From contig CM043953.1 of NCBI GenBank assembly GCA_014529385.2, positions 81,474,338 to 81,538,337 of the forward strand: a stretch of DNA of 64,000 nucleotides. Direction: 5' to 3'. The position numbers were made by a program, and so were the translations under genes. Every line of letters starts with the position of its first letter. The first letter of the stretch is position 1. Source of the stretch: Adiantum capillus-veneris (taxonomy: Eukaryota; Streptophyta; Polypodiopsida; Polypodiales; Pteridaceae). The notes beneath the pieces were generated by a model that did not search any database, was not told the origin of the DNA, and was given only the letters and a program-made list of their open reading frames with translations. Of this stretch, positions 1 to 11,914 are shown in pieces.

Positions 1-5
1 CGTTT

Positions 6-455
6 GTGTACTTAATCAACCGATCACCTTCAACGGCATTGGATGGGGGAGTTCCAGAAGTGGCATGGACAGATAAATCGGTGAATTATGCATTTCTCAA
101 AGTGTTTGGATGTGAGGCTTTTATGCATATAGATAGAAGCCCGAGGTCAAAGCTAGATGCAAAGTCCAAAAAGTGTTTCTTTATTGGCTATGGAGAAGCT
201 GACTTTGGGTATCGTCTATGGAGTCCTAAAGATGGTAAAATCTTTAGAAGTAGGGACATAATTTTCAACGAGCAAAATATGTACAAAGATTACTTAGAAA
301 GAAAACAAACAAAAGAAACGGGTGATGAGTACATGGAGCGTGAGGACGGTGAATACTCAAAGAGTGCAAGCAGTGACAACATGCAACAACGTCAACCAAA
401 TGAGGAGCCTCAACCTGTGCCCCAAATATTTACGAGAGCAAGTAGACCTCCATAA
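6..455 (+). pseudogene. copia integrase C-terminal part
   Basis: 149 codons that begin in the integrase end: a conserved copia stretch with VFGCEAFMHI, then KSKKCFFIGYG and GYRLWSP. An acidic spacer follows up to the start of reverse transcriptase. The catalytic core lies outside the window. It ends in a stop at 455, just before the RT fragment. Confidence 0.8.
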
Positions 456-482
456 AGGTTTGTTTCTTCCTTCAACCATCTC

Positions 483-1510
483 TTGATCTCAAATTTTGGA
501 GAGCTGAAATCATACAAAGAAGCTATACAACACGAATCCAAAGAAGAATGGATGAAGAGCATCCACGTGGAGATGGACTCATTACATTGTAACCAAACAT
601 GGGAGTTGGTTGAGTTGCCTAAAGGTAAGCAGGCACTGCAGAACAAATGGGTGTACAAGCTGAAGGAAGAAGAAGGTAGGAAGAAAAGGTACAAGTCCAG
701 GCTTGTGGTAAAAGGGTTTTCTCAAAAGAAAGGTATTGACTTCAATGAAATATTTTCTCTTGTTGTAAAAATGAACTCAATTAAGCTTGTCTTAAGCCTT
801 ATGGCTACTCATGACTTAAATCTTGAGCAAATAGATGTAAATACGATGTTCCCTCATGGTGATTTGGAGGAGGAAATTTACATGCTTCAACCAAAGGGGT
901 ATGAAGTAAAGGGTAAGGAGAAAATGGTTTGCAGATTAAAGAAGAGCTTGTATGGCTTAAAGCAAGCATCAAGACAGTGGACTTAAAGTTCGATCGGGAC
1001 CATGGATTTAGAAGGTGAAACTCAGATCATTGCGTCTACACAAAGAATTTGAGAGATGGAAAGTTCATCGTTCTAATGTTGTACGTTGATGACATGCTGA
1101 TTGCAAGTGCTAACATGCAAAATATCAAAGACCTAAAAGAGGAGTTGTCTAAATATTTTTTAATGAAAGATTTAGGTGATGCAAAGCGGATACTTGGTAT
1201 GAAGATATCAAGAGACAGAACGAAAAAAACAGTAAAGCTATCTCAAGAGGATTACATTTTCTTGGTACTAGAAAGGTTTTCAATGCAAGATGCAAAATCG
1301 GTTTCTACACCTTTGGCTAGTCGCTTTAAACTAACCAAGGATATGTGTCCAAAGACAAAAGAGGAGATAGTCTATATGTCTAAAGTTTCATATGTTGCAA
1401 CAGTAGGTTCTCTAATGTATGCTATGGTCTGTACAAGGCCAGATATTGCACATGCACTGAGAGTTATGAGTAGGTTCACGGGTAATCCAAAAGGCATTGG
1501 CAAGCTGTGA
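483..1510 (+). pseudogene. copia reverse transcriptase (broken)
   Basis: Two pieces, 483-986 and 1049-1510, separated by stops. The first holds the N-terminal motifs (WELVELPKGKQAL, KWVYKLK, RLVVKGFSQKKGIDFNE, SLYGLKQASRQW). The second carries the catalytic YVDDM box near its start and the downstream TRPDIA motif. The two-part break removes about 20 codons. Catalytic residues are present but the frame is not continuous. Confidence 0.85.
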
Positions 1511-1649
1511 AGTGGATACTTAGGTATCTAAAGAGACAATCACGAATGCTTTGTATTTTGGAGGCACTGACATTTTCTTGCAAGGGTATGCCGATGCAGA
1601 TATGGCAGGTGACAAAGACAATTGAAGGAGCACTCCTGGCTACGTCTTC

Positions 1650-1886
1650 ATGATTGGAGGCACATCAGTAAGTTGGGCTTCAAAGCTGCAGAAAGTGGTC
1701 TCACTTTCTACCACGAAAGCAGAATATGTAGCAATGATGGAGGTAAGCAAAGCAATTCTGTGGCTTGACAGATTCTTGGAGGAGCTTGGATACAAGCAAG
1801 AAAATTGTGTCTTGTACAGTGAGAGTAAAAGCGTCATTCATCTTGCAAAGAATTCAGCCTTTCACTCAAGGACAAAGCACATTTAG
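1650..1886 (+). pseudogene. copia RNase H fragment
   Basis: 78 codons with the copia RNase H signature: [20 protein letters not shown], then [11 protein letters not shown] and FHSRTKHI. It ends at an in-frame TAG after HI. The real C-terminus follows at 1890-2020 in broken form. Confidence 0.85.
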
Positions 1887-2501
1887 GTGAGATATCACTT
1901 CATACGTACTCTTTTGGACGGGGGATAACTAAAGCTAAGAAAGGTACACACAAGTGAAAATCTTGTAGACATGTTTACAAAGGTAGTCAACAAGGAGAAG
2001 TTGAGCTTTTGTTCATCTTCAATTGGCATTCAAGGATAAGAAACTAGGATGGAAAGTAAACACAGGTTTGGTGTGGAGATCAGTCTTCAAGTGACAGATT
2101 GTTGAGTATAGAGCCTGATTCACACCTTGTAACTTTTAGACTTTAAAACACACATTTGTAAGGCCCCCATTATGAGGAGAAGCCATCGTGCATAAGAAAA
2201 ATCACTTGCTGAAAAAATCAAAAATTCATGCCTAGTCTCGAGCTTTTCTCGAGACTGTGTACACCAAAATATTCCTTTTTTGCCGAAACATTATGGTCGG
2301 ATGGAGGCCAAAAAGTGGTCAAAAAACTGTTGGCCGGTTGGCTGGTGGACGGAAGTCAATGGCCGGTGACCGATTTCTAGGCAAACTCGTCTTCTCAAGG
2401 GCGGCCACACACATAGGCGCATTGGAGTCCAACTTGGACTTGTCTACACAAGGGTGGCTATACACAGTTGCCTCTCATGAGAGAGGGCAACTCTTTTGGC
2501 C

Positions 2502-2509
2502 TATAAAAG
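2502..2509 (+). promoter_or_regulatory. TATA box in the copia LTR
   Basis: TATAAAAG, 402 bases into the LTR, in the usual U3 position for an LTR promoter. Transcription would start about 30 bases downstream. Confidence 0.55.
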
Positions 2510-2710
2510 GAGTCTTTTTCTACACACATTTTGCATTGTGAAGTTGATAAAGCAGGATTCATGTGAGGTGGTGAGAGTGAAGCAAGGCGGGAGTTCCATT
2601 AAGGGTATAATCCGTATGTAACCTACTTCTAGTTTGAAGTACTAAATCCATTGATTGGTTGCTTTCCCGTGGACATAGGCCACATTGGGTGAACCACGTA
2701 TATCATGCTC

Positions 2711-2741
2711 TCTCTCTCTCTCTCTCTCTCTACTCTCTACT
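2711..2741. repeat. CT microsatellite in the LTR
   Basis: Uninterrupted CT dinucleotide run of about 30 bases, followed by imperfect TCTACTC units to about 2760. Confidence 0.9.
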
Positions 2742-3356
2742 CTACTCTATAATCTCTCGTGTGTGAAAATTATCTCTCTCCATTACTCTAATATCTACTT
2801 AGCTACTTCCTATTTCCTATCTACTTAGCTATTTCCTAACAAACTCTTACAAACGCACAAAACAAATTGGAAGATTTTGAGGATGTGTGGAATGCCCGGG
2901 AGGGTCAGGAACCCACCACTGAAGTACTTATTCCAATTCAAGCTCTCATCAACCCGGTCGCATAATATGATCTCAACGTTGTTATTTTGTTCTTTCTGGG
3001 CAAGATGCCTATTGCGCAAGATGTTGGCCAGTGGGTAGATTTTCTTCTTAAAGACCAACCAGTCAGAGGTGTCTACTTCGGCACCAGAGGATTCTACAAA
3101 GTCTTGTTATTGTTGGTAGACACCGACGCCTTTGTTTTTTGACACTCAAATGACACATGTATTCCCTTGGGCTCTTACCAAAGACTACCAAAGCTTCATT
3201 CGCTCCACAAGTATCCAGATTGGGTGGAAATAGTTGACTTTCCATGCACTTGACGAAACTTTCTTCTTATGCCTGCTTCGATAGTGATATGTCCTCCCAA
3301 ACTTGATGCCAATACAAATCGGTTTTGTGCGCTTTTAGCCACAGATATTCCCACCC

Positions 3357-4703
3357 TTGAAGGTATTACTGTTAACTCAGGGACCCTCTCATTGGAAAAA
3401 TGCCCCTTCAAGCTCAAATTGTGGAAAATTTGTGAATTCGGGTTTTCGTTGTGAAAATGTTGAACGCATGCAATCTGAATGTCCTAAACCTAATTTGCAA
3501 CCTCCTCCTTCAGTTGTTCCACAACTTGTTGTCTCCTCCTTTAACCTTAGATCAACCTCCATTGGGACCTCTTCCATGCATAATATCCCACCTCTGGATA
3601 AAGTTGAAGTCAAATATGCTAGTTCCCCAAACACTCCGAGGAAGGGAAAGCTTGCAACTACACATGAAAACAGGTTCGGGGGAAGGATCTCAGACAGTTA
3701 AAATATGCTCACAGATTTCTTCTCATAATTATGTACCTCCTACTATGAGAATTGCGATGCAAAAACCTCTTCCTTGTAATGATAGTTGCATGCTTGTTGA
3801 TGCATGGAACAAAGTGGTACATTCTTACAGAGATGTAGTGATTCATGGCGCTTCTTCATCTCCTATTGGCTTTACTTATTTTGATGCGGGCATGCAAGAT
3901 GTTGTTGTCGAGCCATGGTCTGTTGATGCCGATGTGCCTATGGGCATGTCAACCTAGTCTCCTCCTTCCTTTGTTTTTTGTACATATCACGTGAATACAT
4001 AGTGGTGTTAAATGCATTTCATACAATGTGTGTGGGTTATGTAACCCTCATAAGTGGAGATTAACATGCCATTATGTACATGCATGTTAGGCAAACATTG
4101 TTATTTTGCAAGAGCACAATCAACATGAATTTGCTCGACAATGCTCGTATTTTGTGGACTACTGGATAGCACATGCTGGTTTAATGGGTTTTTCAGTGTC
4201 TTGATGATGGTTAGGCATGAGCTGCACTCAGTTCTTGCATATAATGATCCAACAAGCCATTGGATGGTGGCTCAATGTATTATCAATGGCCACAATTCGG
4301 TGGTGTTTATGTGCATACAGTCTCAAGGCAACACACTGCTTTGTGGTGTGTGATGTCTTCATATTCATGGCTCTTCAATGCTTTGCTTTGTGGTGATTTT
4401 AACAATGCGTTTGCTTTACTTGACCAGTCAATGGCCCCTCACACCATCAAGAGGGTTATGCTCCGATCTGGCTCTTGGGTAGCCTCAAAACATGAGCTTG
4501 CTAATGCCATGGCTTCACACTTTGGGAATGTATTTGTTGTTTTGCCTCCGGCTTTTGTTAAAACTCTTCATGCGCGAGACAACTTTTGTTATCTATGGTG
4601 TGTGCAATTCTCTGGCTTCAAGATGCACAAGCAATGGAGGTGGATTTTACTAAGAATGAATTGCATTAATGTTACTTGTTCTCGGTCGATTGCGTTCCCC
4701 TAG
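3357..4703 (+). pseudogene. LINE-C ORF1 and endonuclease remnants
   Basis: Open pieces at 3357-3701, 3451-3957, 4141-4353 and 4260-4703 in shifting frames. The first has a partial Cys-rich knuckle (CENVERMQSEC) and a Pro-rich tail. The last includes LLCGDFNN, the GDFN box of AP-type endonucleases. Confidence 0.5.
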
Positions 4704-5031
4704 TTGGGATGGCCTCACTGTGGAATTTTTTATCTCTTTTTGGGAGCCCTTAAAAGAGCCTTTACTCTACATGACGAATGTTGCGTAGGCAAAGTAAGAA
4801 TTTCCTTTATCTTGGAAAGAAGGCTTGTTGAAATTATTACCTAAACAAACGCTCTGAGAGCAGTTCTCTCATTGGCGGTTGATCACTCTTATGCCGGTCA
4901 TGTACAAATATTAGCTAAGATGATTGTTCATCACATCAAAGAGCCTCTTCTTGGCGGGTATCCATCCAGCTCAATAAGCCTTCATCCCTCGTCACCAAAT
5001 CATGGATAATTTCGCTAATGTCTTCATTTGA

Positions 5032-5487
5032 ATGGAACATGTCAAATATACCCAGCAAGATGTGCTCGTGATAAAGGTAGACATTGAAAAGGCCTTTGAC
5101 ACAATACAATGGTTCATTGCTGACACGTTGTGGGCCCTTGGATTTGGTCTCAAGCTAGCCAATGTTGTATATTTCTTGTATGCTCATAGTACCTCTGCTG
5201 GTCTTCTTGATGGTGAGCTAACTAAACCTTGGCCACTTGGATGCTCTGTCAAACAAGGTTGCCCCCTCAATGCCTTATTGTATGTCATTGCCATTCACCC
5301 TTTGTTGTTACATTTGGATCACTTGACTTCGCTTGGTTGTCTTCACGGGTTGCAATTCCTCTCTGAAAATGACTGTATTGGGAAGGCTTATGCTGATGAC
5401 TCGTTCTTCATGCCTTGCAATAATCAGAATGACTTTGTGAGAGATTATGCATGCATTAGATACGTTTGGGCTTGCTTCATGCCTTAA
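5032..5487 (+). pseudogene. LINE-C reverse transcriptase core
   Basis: 151 codons with the LINE RT signatures: KVDIEKAFDTIQW, VKQGCPLNALLY and AYADDSFF (catalytic YADD). The frame stops soon after. ORF2 upstream and downstream is too decayed to read through. Confidence 0.85.
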
Positions 5488-6343
5488 GGTTAATTTCCGA
5501 AATTCTAAACTCTTGCCTCTCAATCCAAGTGACTGACATCATCTTTTGTGGCCCGGAGATATTCTTAATCAGCATGTGATTGTCAACAGACATGTGGGGT
5601 GCTAGAAAGTGACTACTACTCAGCAACTGGATTGGGTTATGCAACGCTTGAATGTCAAATTACAGTATTGAAAATTGTCTACATAACCATTATATGTTTG
5701 GACTCGTATTGTCTAGAGCATCATGATGGCATATGTTCCATTCTACTTGCCGTTGTCGGATTGGCCTCATTCTCATCTCACATCGCTCATGTTTGATATT
5801 CTATCTCATTTGTGGAGCAATGATTTTTGAAAGAAAGAGCTCCGTTTGTTATTGATGGAGAAACTTTGCACTTCGTAGTGTTTTGGGGGCTGAATATTTT
5901 GGATCTTCACCACGACGCTCTTGTGAGGAAGGCCATGTTATTACCTACTCTTGCGCAACAGTTTCAGCTTATGATTACTTCACTATCTCAATATGTTACC
6001 ACCTCCGCCTTTGGTCACTGCTAGACCTCCCTTTGGAAGATTGTGCTTGCCAAGATGATCGGTCATATGCTTGATTTCATGGTCTTGGAAAGCCGTTATG
6101 GATCATCTTCCACGGCAGGAGGGACAACAACTGAATGGGAATTGCGCGCTTGAGGCATGCTGGCTGTTTTCCTGCCCAATCTGCCACTAGCATATGGATG
6201 CCGTATGTCGGACAATAACTTTATGGAACAGTCCTTATGTTGCCATTTCTGCCCGCAGCATTTATGCTTCTCTTGTCTTGGCTGGCTGACCATTGTAATA
6301 TGCTAGTCTTTGAATAAATTTGATCTATGGTGGATACAAGGTC

Positions 6344-7069
6344 TTACTGTGATTTGGAAGAGCCATTTGCCACTGAAGGAACGTCCTTTGGCATTGTTTG
6401 CTGGGAGTTCTCCCTGTTGGAACTCTCCTTAGTGCCCTGTAGCTTCCGTCGATATAGAGTTGTTGCTCCCCCTGAACCTCTTGAAGTGTGGTGGCACGTA
6501 TATTTCCTATGTGCGGACTCCCACATATCCCTGTACTCTAGGTAATCCTCTCTCCGGGCTCTCACATGTCTTTGAGAGAGAGGAGGAAAATGGAATAAGC
6601 TTTTTATCAAGCGTGTTAAATTGATTGCCACTTGAATAATAGGTCCTCAGTTCAAGGCTCATTGGACATATCTTTCAAGTCTTCAGGGATTGTTCCTACG
6701 ACATTAAAACCTTCTTTTCTCCTCCCCTCAAAAGGGACTTGAGGAATCATTCCTATCCTCTGTGTGAGAGAGAAGCGCTTCAATACCTGCATGTGGAAGA
6801 GATGGTACCCCATACTGGTGCTACAGGTTCTCACTTCAATATGTACACAATGTGCATAGAATTGGGGAAATAGCTTTGAGCTATGCTCTCCCTCACTCTG
6901 CCGCGACATCAAAAGCCATAAAACTATGAGTGAAACAACCCATGCCCTGTAGCCTCCTCAGGGTCTCGCCGTCATCAGTGGAGAAGTATTCAAGACTTCT
7001 AATATGTTGCAAAATTTGGCTCTTCCTTTCACACATCAAAACAGTTCCAATGTGAAGAGGTAGTAAGCC
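6344..7069 (-). pseudogene. Unidentified minus-strand coding-like block
   Basis: Three adjacent open stretches on the minus strand read like real protein but in different frames. One is 7069 to about 6890 (contains LEYFSTDDGETLRRLQGMG), after an acceptor-like gtag. A second is 6912-6652 (ends EDLKDMSNEP). A third is about 6601-6344 (REDYLEYRDMWESAH, then a charged tail to a stop), after a strong acceptor-like tract (cctcctctctctcaaag). I do not recognise the family. It could be a decayed host gene, alternative 3' exons of the SFI1-like gene, or a neighbouring gene's end. Confidence 0.3.
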
Positions 7070-7509
7070 CTACGCACCATCCAGTTTTCTGTTGTCTACA
7101 CTGAACTGAAAGTCCATATCTGAGCAAACATGGCACGAAACCCTAGGCATAACTGGATTTGCATTTTGTTTGTAAGAGACCCAAAATCCCAAATAATGGA
7201 TTTGAATTTTGTTTGCAAGAGACCTGCATTTGAAAGTGAAACCCTACTGCCAAACTTCAAAGTTTACTAGCAAAAGAAAAGACCTTCACATTGACATTGA
7301 CATTAAGATGATGCTAGACACAAGGAAATTCTCAATGAAGGAAAATATAATTGAAGGTTGTTAAAGACTAGCACCCCAAGCAACATACCCCACTGAAACA
7401 TTATCAGAAAAAATGGATCATGGATATTTTATGTTGATTGGGTGCATGCTAAATGTTAGTTACACTTATAACAGGATATTAGCTCAATGGCCTTCGGCAT
7501 GACGAACAG

Positions 7510-7682
7510 TCAGTCAAGATGAAGAATCTGGGTTCCCTTGCAAAAGCTTCTCTGAAGTGCTTCTGCCCTGCTTGCAAGACCTTGAACCATGGGCAATAAA
7601 ATTGATTGCCTTTCGTGCAAAATCATGATTTTTTCTTGGAGGAACCGAAATTTGTCAGCGTGTAGCTTGTCACCTGGCAGAG
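7510..7682 (-). CDS. SFI1: SFI1-like gene, last exon
   Basis: A 173-base exon (2 + 56 codons + TGA). The acceptor is aacagcttatag/ct, 119 bp after exon 14. The helical heptad pattern runs on (DKFRFLQEKIMILHERQ) and the protein ends GTQILHLD. The stop TGA is at 7510-7512. An internal AAG/GTCTTG could act as an alternative donor leading to downstream minus-strand coding-like sequence (6344-7069), but nothing requires it. No AATAAA was seen in the next several hundred bases. Confidence 0.78.
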
Positions 7683-7801
7683 CTATAAGCTGTTAGATAG
7701 TTTAATGTGACAACAGCAAAAGGGAGACGATGGACATTAAGAACACTGGCAAAAGACATAGCGCACAGGTACACTCCTTCAAAAATACACACCAAAATCA
7801 C

Positions 7802-8319
7802 CTGAATTATGCCTTTCATGTAGTGCAGCCAACTCTGCTTCTCTTTGGTGAAGCTCCGCTTTGAGCTTGTCAAAGCTAGAGAGCAAATCTTCTGTCCAAA
7901 TAAGCTCTTCTCTGATCAGCTTTGTGTCTGACACACGCCTTTCTAATGCGAATGGATGACTTAAATATAGAGGTCTTCGCGGTGGCAATCGTGTCTTTCT
8001 CGGTGGCCTGCCTCTATAACTTCCCAAAACACTCTTCGCTTCCCTTGTTCTGGGAAGCTTATCTGACAGTGCTTTCAATCCATTGTGAGAATCTGGAAGA
8101 GCTGATACTGCCTTAAAGAAAGCAGACTCCTCTTTTTCTGCAGTCTGCATTGTAGGATCTGCCAATAAAGCTAGGTCATTTTTGTCTTCGTTTGGATGAA
8201 GAAATTTCTGTTCTCCGGCAGTGACATCGCAGGTGGAGGCCAAGACCTGCTCTGCCGGACGTGCCACTCGTTCCACCTTTTCATCATTGTAAGAAACATG
8301 CGCTGTACAAATATGGCAC
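7802..8319 (-). CDS. SFI1: SFI1-like gene, exon 14: C-terminal linker and coiled coil
   Basis: A 518-base exon (1 + 172 codons + 1). The acceptor is taaacaaacag/g after an intron of only 64 bp, and the donor is attcag/gtgatt. The first half is acidic and disordered, then a basic Pro/Arg segment (RPPRKTRLPPRRPLYLSH), then a heptad-like helix (DLLSSFDKLKAELHQREAEL). The coiled coil continues into exon 15. Confidence 0.8.
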
Positions 8320-8383
8320 CTGTTTGTTTATAAGATAAAGCAATGGTGGATAATTTTGACAATTATTATAAAAAGTATCTTAC

Positions 8384-8604
8384 CTTCTCTCTTTGCTGTT
8401 CTCAATGTAATTTCGAGCAGCAGATGCCAATTCCTGAATACACCTCCTATATAAAAAACAGGCTCGAGAAATCGAGAGGATTTTGATCCCTCTTTTTGCA
8501 GATAACCGTTTATTCCTCATGATTCGAAGAAACCCTCGTCGTAGTAGCCTGTTTTGGGATTGTAGTAGTGCGACTATGTGAGAAAGTATGCACAAAGCTT
8601 CATT
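8384..8604 (-). CDS. SFI1: SFI1-like gene, exon 13
   Basis: A 221-base exon (73 codons + 2), entering at phase 0 after ttctgtttgtttatag and leaving through the very good donor agagaag/gtaaga. It is basic and helical (LLRRGFLRIMRNKRLSAKR and a YRRCIQELASAARNY helix), without a clean tryptophan repeat. Entry at phase 0 matches exon 12 across 35.6 kb. That link rests on phase, strand and composition, so an intervening small exon is possible. Confidence 0.75.
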
Positions 8605-9258
8605 CTATAAACAAACAGAAGTAAAATCAGAAATTTATCAGGACATCAGATATTCTGCTTGAGCCTTTTAAGAAGTGGTGTGTGCGCCTGTGTATGTGGT
8701 TCTACAGTGTGTATGAAATCATACAATATGGGACATGGAAAGCTGTAACTGCATCTTGTTTTCAAAAGCACAAGTGGCCAAAACGTAGAGCACTGCGATA
8801 ACCTCAACAATCCATCATAGCCCCTTGAAATATTGGTTTTTCAGTCCTAAACAAATATGGTATTCTGTATGAAACCAATTCACCAAAATTGTGCAGGCTA
8901 TACAGCCATGGAGCATATATTTATGGCATATCTAGAGAAGGTTTTGTAAAGTGTAACGTGGCATATCATGATCAAAATAATTTGTGGCCAAACGATATAG
9001 CTAAACTGCTGAGGCAAGCAATTGAGGATATTGCTCAAGTGAATATACAAAAGCTTTTGATACAGATTAAAAATATGTACACCTTTTGATGCCCAAAATA
9101 CATGTTAAGTGAAAGCACATTGGCTCAGCAATAGATCCAAAAACTCGGGATTTTACCACCTATGCCTCTTCACACACGTGATTAGCTCCCACCATAGAAA
9201 TCCTTGTCTCTACCATTACGTTGAAGTGAGCTGCAGTGGTTAGCTTCATGCGGAGTCC
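8605..9258 (-). other. Start of host intron sequence before the gypsy region, no feature
   Basis: No domain, LTR or LINE recognised. A plus-strand open stretch at 8889-9089 is without similarity I can name. Confidence 0.4.
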
Positions 9259-9423
9259 TACTTTCAAGGATTTGATGCAGCGGGAGTCTGGAGAAATACT
9301 GTTGCCAGGTGAGCTATGGTTGCCGCTGCGGTGAATTTTGAATGCCATGTGTGTGGCCTTTCAAACAAGCCCTCACTGCTGCTTATTCCCAACCCCCCTC
9401 CCTCCACACTGTTTTCTGGTAAT
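9259..9423. repeat. Tandem duplication unit 1, split by the gypsy insertion
   Basis: 165 bases from tactttcaagg to ggtaat, repeated at 20347-20504 with one 7-base deletion and a few substitutions. The last bases, GTAAT, are the target duplication of the gypsy element. Confidence 0.9.
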
Positions 9424-9995
9424 TGTAGCGCGGATAACATGTCGTGCTCTCTACAGTGGGTGGTCCTCAGTGCAATGTGCGTGACAATCTCACTCAAACA
9501 GACTAGATCTCCCTCAAACAGATGAACAGAAAGGAAACAATATACGTCAACAGAGCTCGCAAAGACACAACAGCAGACCAGAACATATGACTCGACTATC
9601 TCAAGGACTGATACAGACTCTGGCGTGGCAGCACACTCAGCTCCAGCCCAAGGCTCTCAGGTACAATGGGGGTGTTGAGGCTCAGATGTGCCGGGATGGT
9701 GCAGACGTGCTCTGTGTAAAGACCCACTCTAGACGACTACTTACCAAGATAATGCCACTGGCCCAAAACGACTACTCATATGTACAATCATCAAGAGCCA
9801 CCAACGGCTCATAAAGAACATCATCTAAGTCTATCCCCACTAGGTGGCGGTGGTGACCTGGCCATGATGTCCACTAGACCACCCTGCCACGTGTCTCTGC
9901 CCAAGTGTGAACCGACCAACCAAAGACCAACTGACTAAAGCCCAACTGTAAACTACTGTCGTGTGAAAGTGAAAGTGACACTGTAGCAGGCTACA
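9424..9995 (-). repeat. 3' LTR of gypsy A
   Basis: 572 bp, TGTAGC...GCTACA, preceded by GTAAT. The internal side (9996 on) begins attgcccgccac, also found beside the related LTR at 46297. Confidence 0.95.
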
Positions 9996-11914
9996 GATTG
10001 CCCGCCACAAGACCGCTACCCATCTCGGAGAGCGGAACTGAAATATCGGCGATATACTGTTGGTGGTCGGATGATGGAGGAGGAGGAGGCTGATAGTAAG
10101 GTGGGTAAGGAGATGGAGGCCAAGTGTATGGTGAGGGGTAGTAGCCATGAGGAGGGTACATCGGGTATGGAGTAGCCACCCCATGAGCAGCAGGCTGCGT
10201 CATGTGAGACGGTTGAGGGTGAGTAGGTGGAGCTGGTGGAAACCCAGGAAAAGACTACGCAGGCTGCGAAGGTGGAACAGGTTGTTGGAATCTCGACAGG
10301 CGTAGAAGTGCTGAGGAAAGGATGGGGACGGGGAGGGGGAGGCCCTAGAGGGACCTTGAAATTGTGATGAGACCGATCATGTTGGTTTAGACACCATATT
10401 GGTAGGATTTGCTTTCTCTACTGTTTGAGAATCCCCTGAGTGTGCTTTGGAAACGTCCGTCTGTGTCGGTACCTATGCTGCCATAGCAGGAACTTGCTGA
10501 GAAACCTGGGTTGTAGTTGTAGCTGTAGCTGGAACTGCCTGTGAAATGGCTACAGCTTGGTATTTTGCACAAGAAGTACATAGTGTATGTACCACCAGAG
10601 AGAGGTCCTGAACTGCTGCCGTCATATCATTTGCCTCTTTTAACTGTTTTTGCTGAGTGTGGACAATATGTTTGAGGTTCACTACCTGTTGAGTTAAGAT
10701 TCGTATGCGATCTTGAGCTGTAGCAATGAAGTTGTCCCTATCCATCGCTCGTTGAAGATGCGTTTGCACTTCCCTTGTCATCCCGTCATAGCAAGCGCGA
10801 TGTATACCGTTGGTACCTTGCAATGAGAGGGCTGCATTGATAATCGTCGAAATGGCTCTTCTGTCTGCCTCTAAAAGTCTGTCGGCCTGAGGCGCAAAAG
10901 TATCATATATGTCATGCTTGTCAGATGTAGGCGCCCCAGAGCTAGATGCCCCTGCAGTATCCTTCAGTGCCCCAGTAGTAAGAGTAGTACGTGGTGCTGG
11001 CGACACAACTGGAGGTTGTGTTTTAGTGACTGCAACACTACTCACAAGAGGTGGTGTGAAAGTGGAGGTGGCCATCGAAGTAGACATACGCACTTCTGGT
11101 GTTGTAGTATGGACGTCCGAGATTTTGACCTGTGATTCTGAGAAAGGTAGTGTTGCCAGCTGCTCAGATGAATCTTTTGTACCTTTGCCCTCTTGCGCAA
11201 GATGCCTTTCCCTTTGGCCATTTTGGAACGTTCTTGCTCTTTTGGATCATCTTGAATGGTGAGAACTGCTTTTGCATCTGTCTTTTGCTGCATAATCTGT
11301 ACTACCCAATACATAATAGGCGCTGCATAGCAATTGAACCTTTCCGCTTTGCCTTTACGCTGAGTCCGAAAACGCTTTGCCCTGTCGTGTAGCGCTTTAA
11401 ACAACAAATTGTGAAATGGGTATGGCAGGCAGTGGTAGAGACAAAAAAGAGCATCGCATATTGCTGGAGAACCTGGAGAAGATGGAACCCCTGTTCTTTC
11501 AGGTGCTCGCAGTAAAAAATAATACTGTAACATTGAATACAGTTGTTGACTCCTGTGATAGTCTGGAGGTGAGTCCAGCAAAAGTTCTTGACAAGCATTT
11601 GCAGTTTCTTCTGGTGAGAGATTCGAGAAGGTTTTTGTTGCGGGCAGAGGTGCCAGCACAGTCAATATTCCCATAGCCTGTCCAATATCCTCCGCTGTAA
11701 GTGCCATATCATTCAGCTTTGAAAAAGTTAGCAAGAGGGAACATAGCTTGGCAGTAGAGATATTGGCAGACAAATCGGTCTGAGCCAAATTTTGAAGACC
11801 CAAGTGTATCGGTTGTTGTTGAGAGAACACCTCCTTGAGTGCTGGATTCGGAGCCTGTAGATGATATATCATTATTAAAGGTACCTTGGAGAGGGCACCA
11901 GAAGGGCGAGGCAC
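9991..11914 (-). pseudogene. gypsy A extra ORF downstream of pol
   Basis: Sense-strand coding stretch between pol and the 3' LTR. Pieces at 11042-11914 (290 codons, helical, ending in a basic region), 10473-11093 (206 codons, coiled-coil-like helices) and 9991-10203 (a Pro/Tyr-rich tail with YPPY-like motifs). A single-base shift near 11190 separates the first two. It has no similarity I recognise and no transmembrane segment like an envelope protein. Position matches the variable third ORF some plant gypsy elements have. Confidence 0.55.

Larger units (their letters stand above)
6..2841 (+). mobile_element. Ty1/copia retrotransposon, 3' part
   Basis: Integrase end, reverse transcriptase and RNase H in copia order on the plus strand, followed by a 742-bp LTR at 2100-2841. 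The 5' part lies beyond the left edge. Several stops and frameshifts break the polyprotein, so it is inactive. The base after the LTR (2842) begins a LINE, into which it may have inserted. Confidence 0.88.
2100..2841 (+). repeat. 3' LTR of the left-edge copia element
   Basis: Begins TGTTGAGTATAG and ends CCTAACA, so it has the TG...CA form with short inverted ends (TGTT/AACA). It lies 214 bases after the RNase H stretch. It contains a TATA box and a CT microsatellite. Confidence 0.75.
2842..6300 (+). mobile_element. Decayed LINE (LINE-C)
   Basis: Plus-strand non-LTR element in fragments. It has ORF1-like sequence with a zinc-knuckle remnant (about 3270-3957), endonuclease remnant with CGDFNN (about 4390), and reverse transcriptase with YADD (5032-5487). 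Many stops and frame changes. Its ends are not defined: the left edge abuts the copia LTR, and the right end is only estimated from where coding similarity stops. Confidence 0.65.

Noticed and set aside
9991-10203. Envelope-like gene in gypsy A
   Set aside because: Position fits, but there is no signal peptide, transmembrane helix or cleavage motif in the third ORF.
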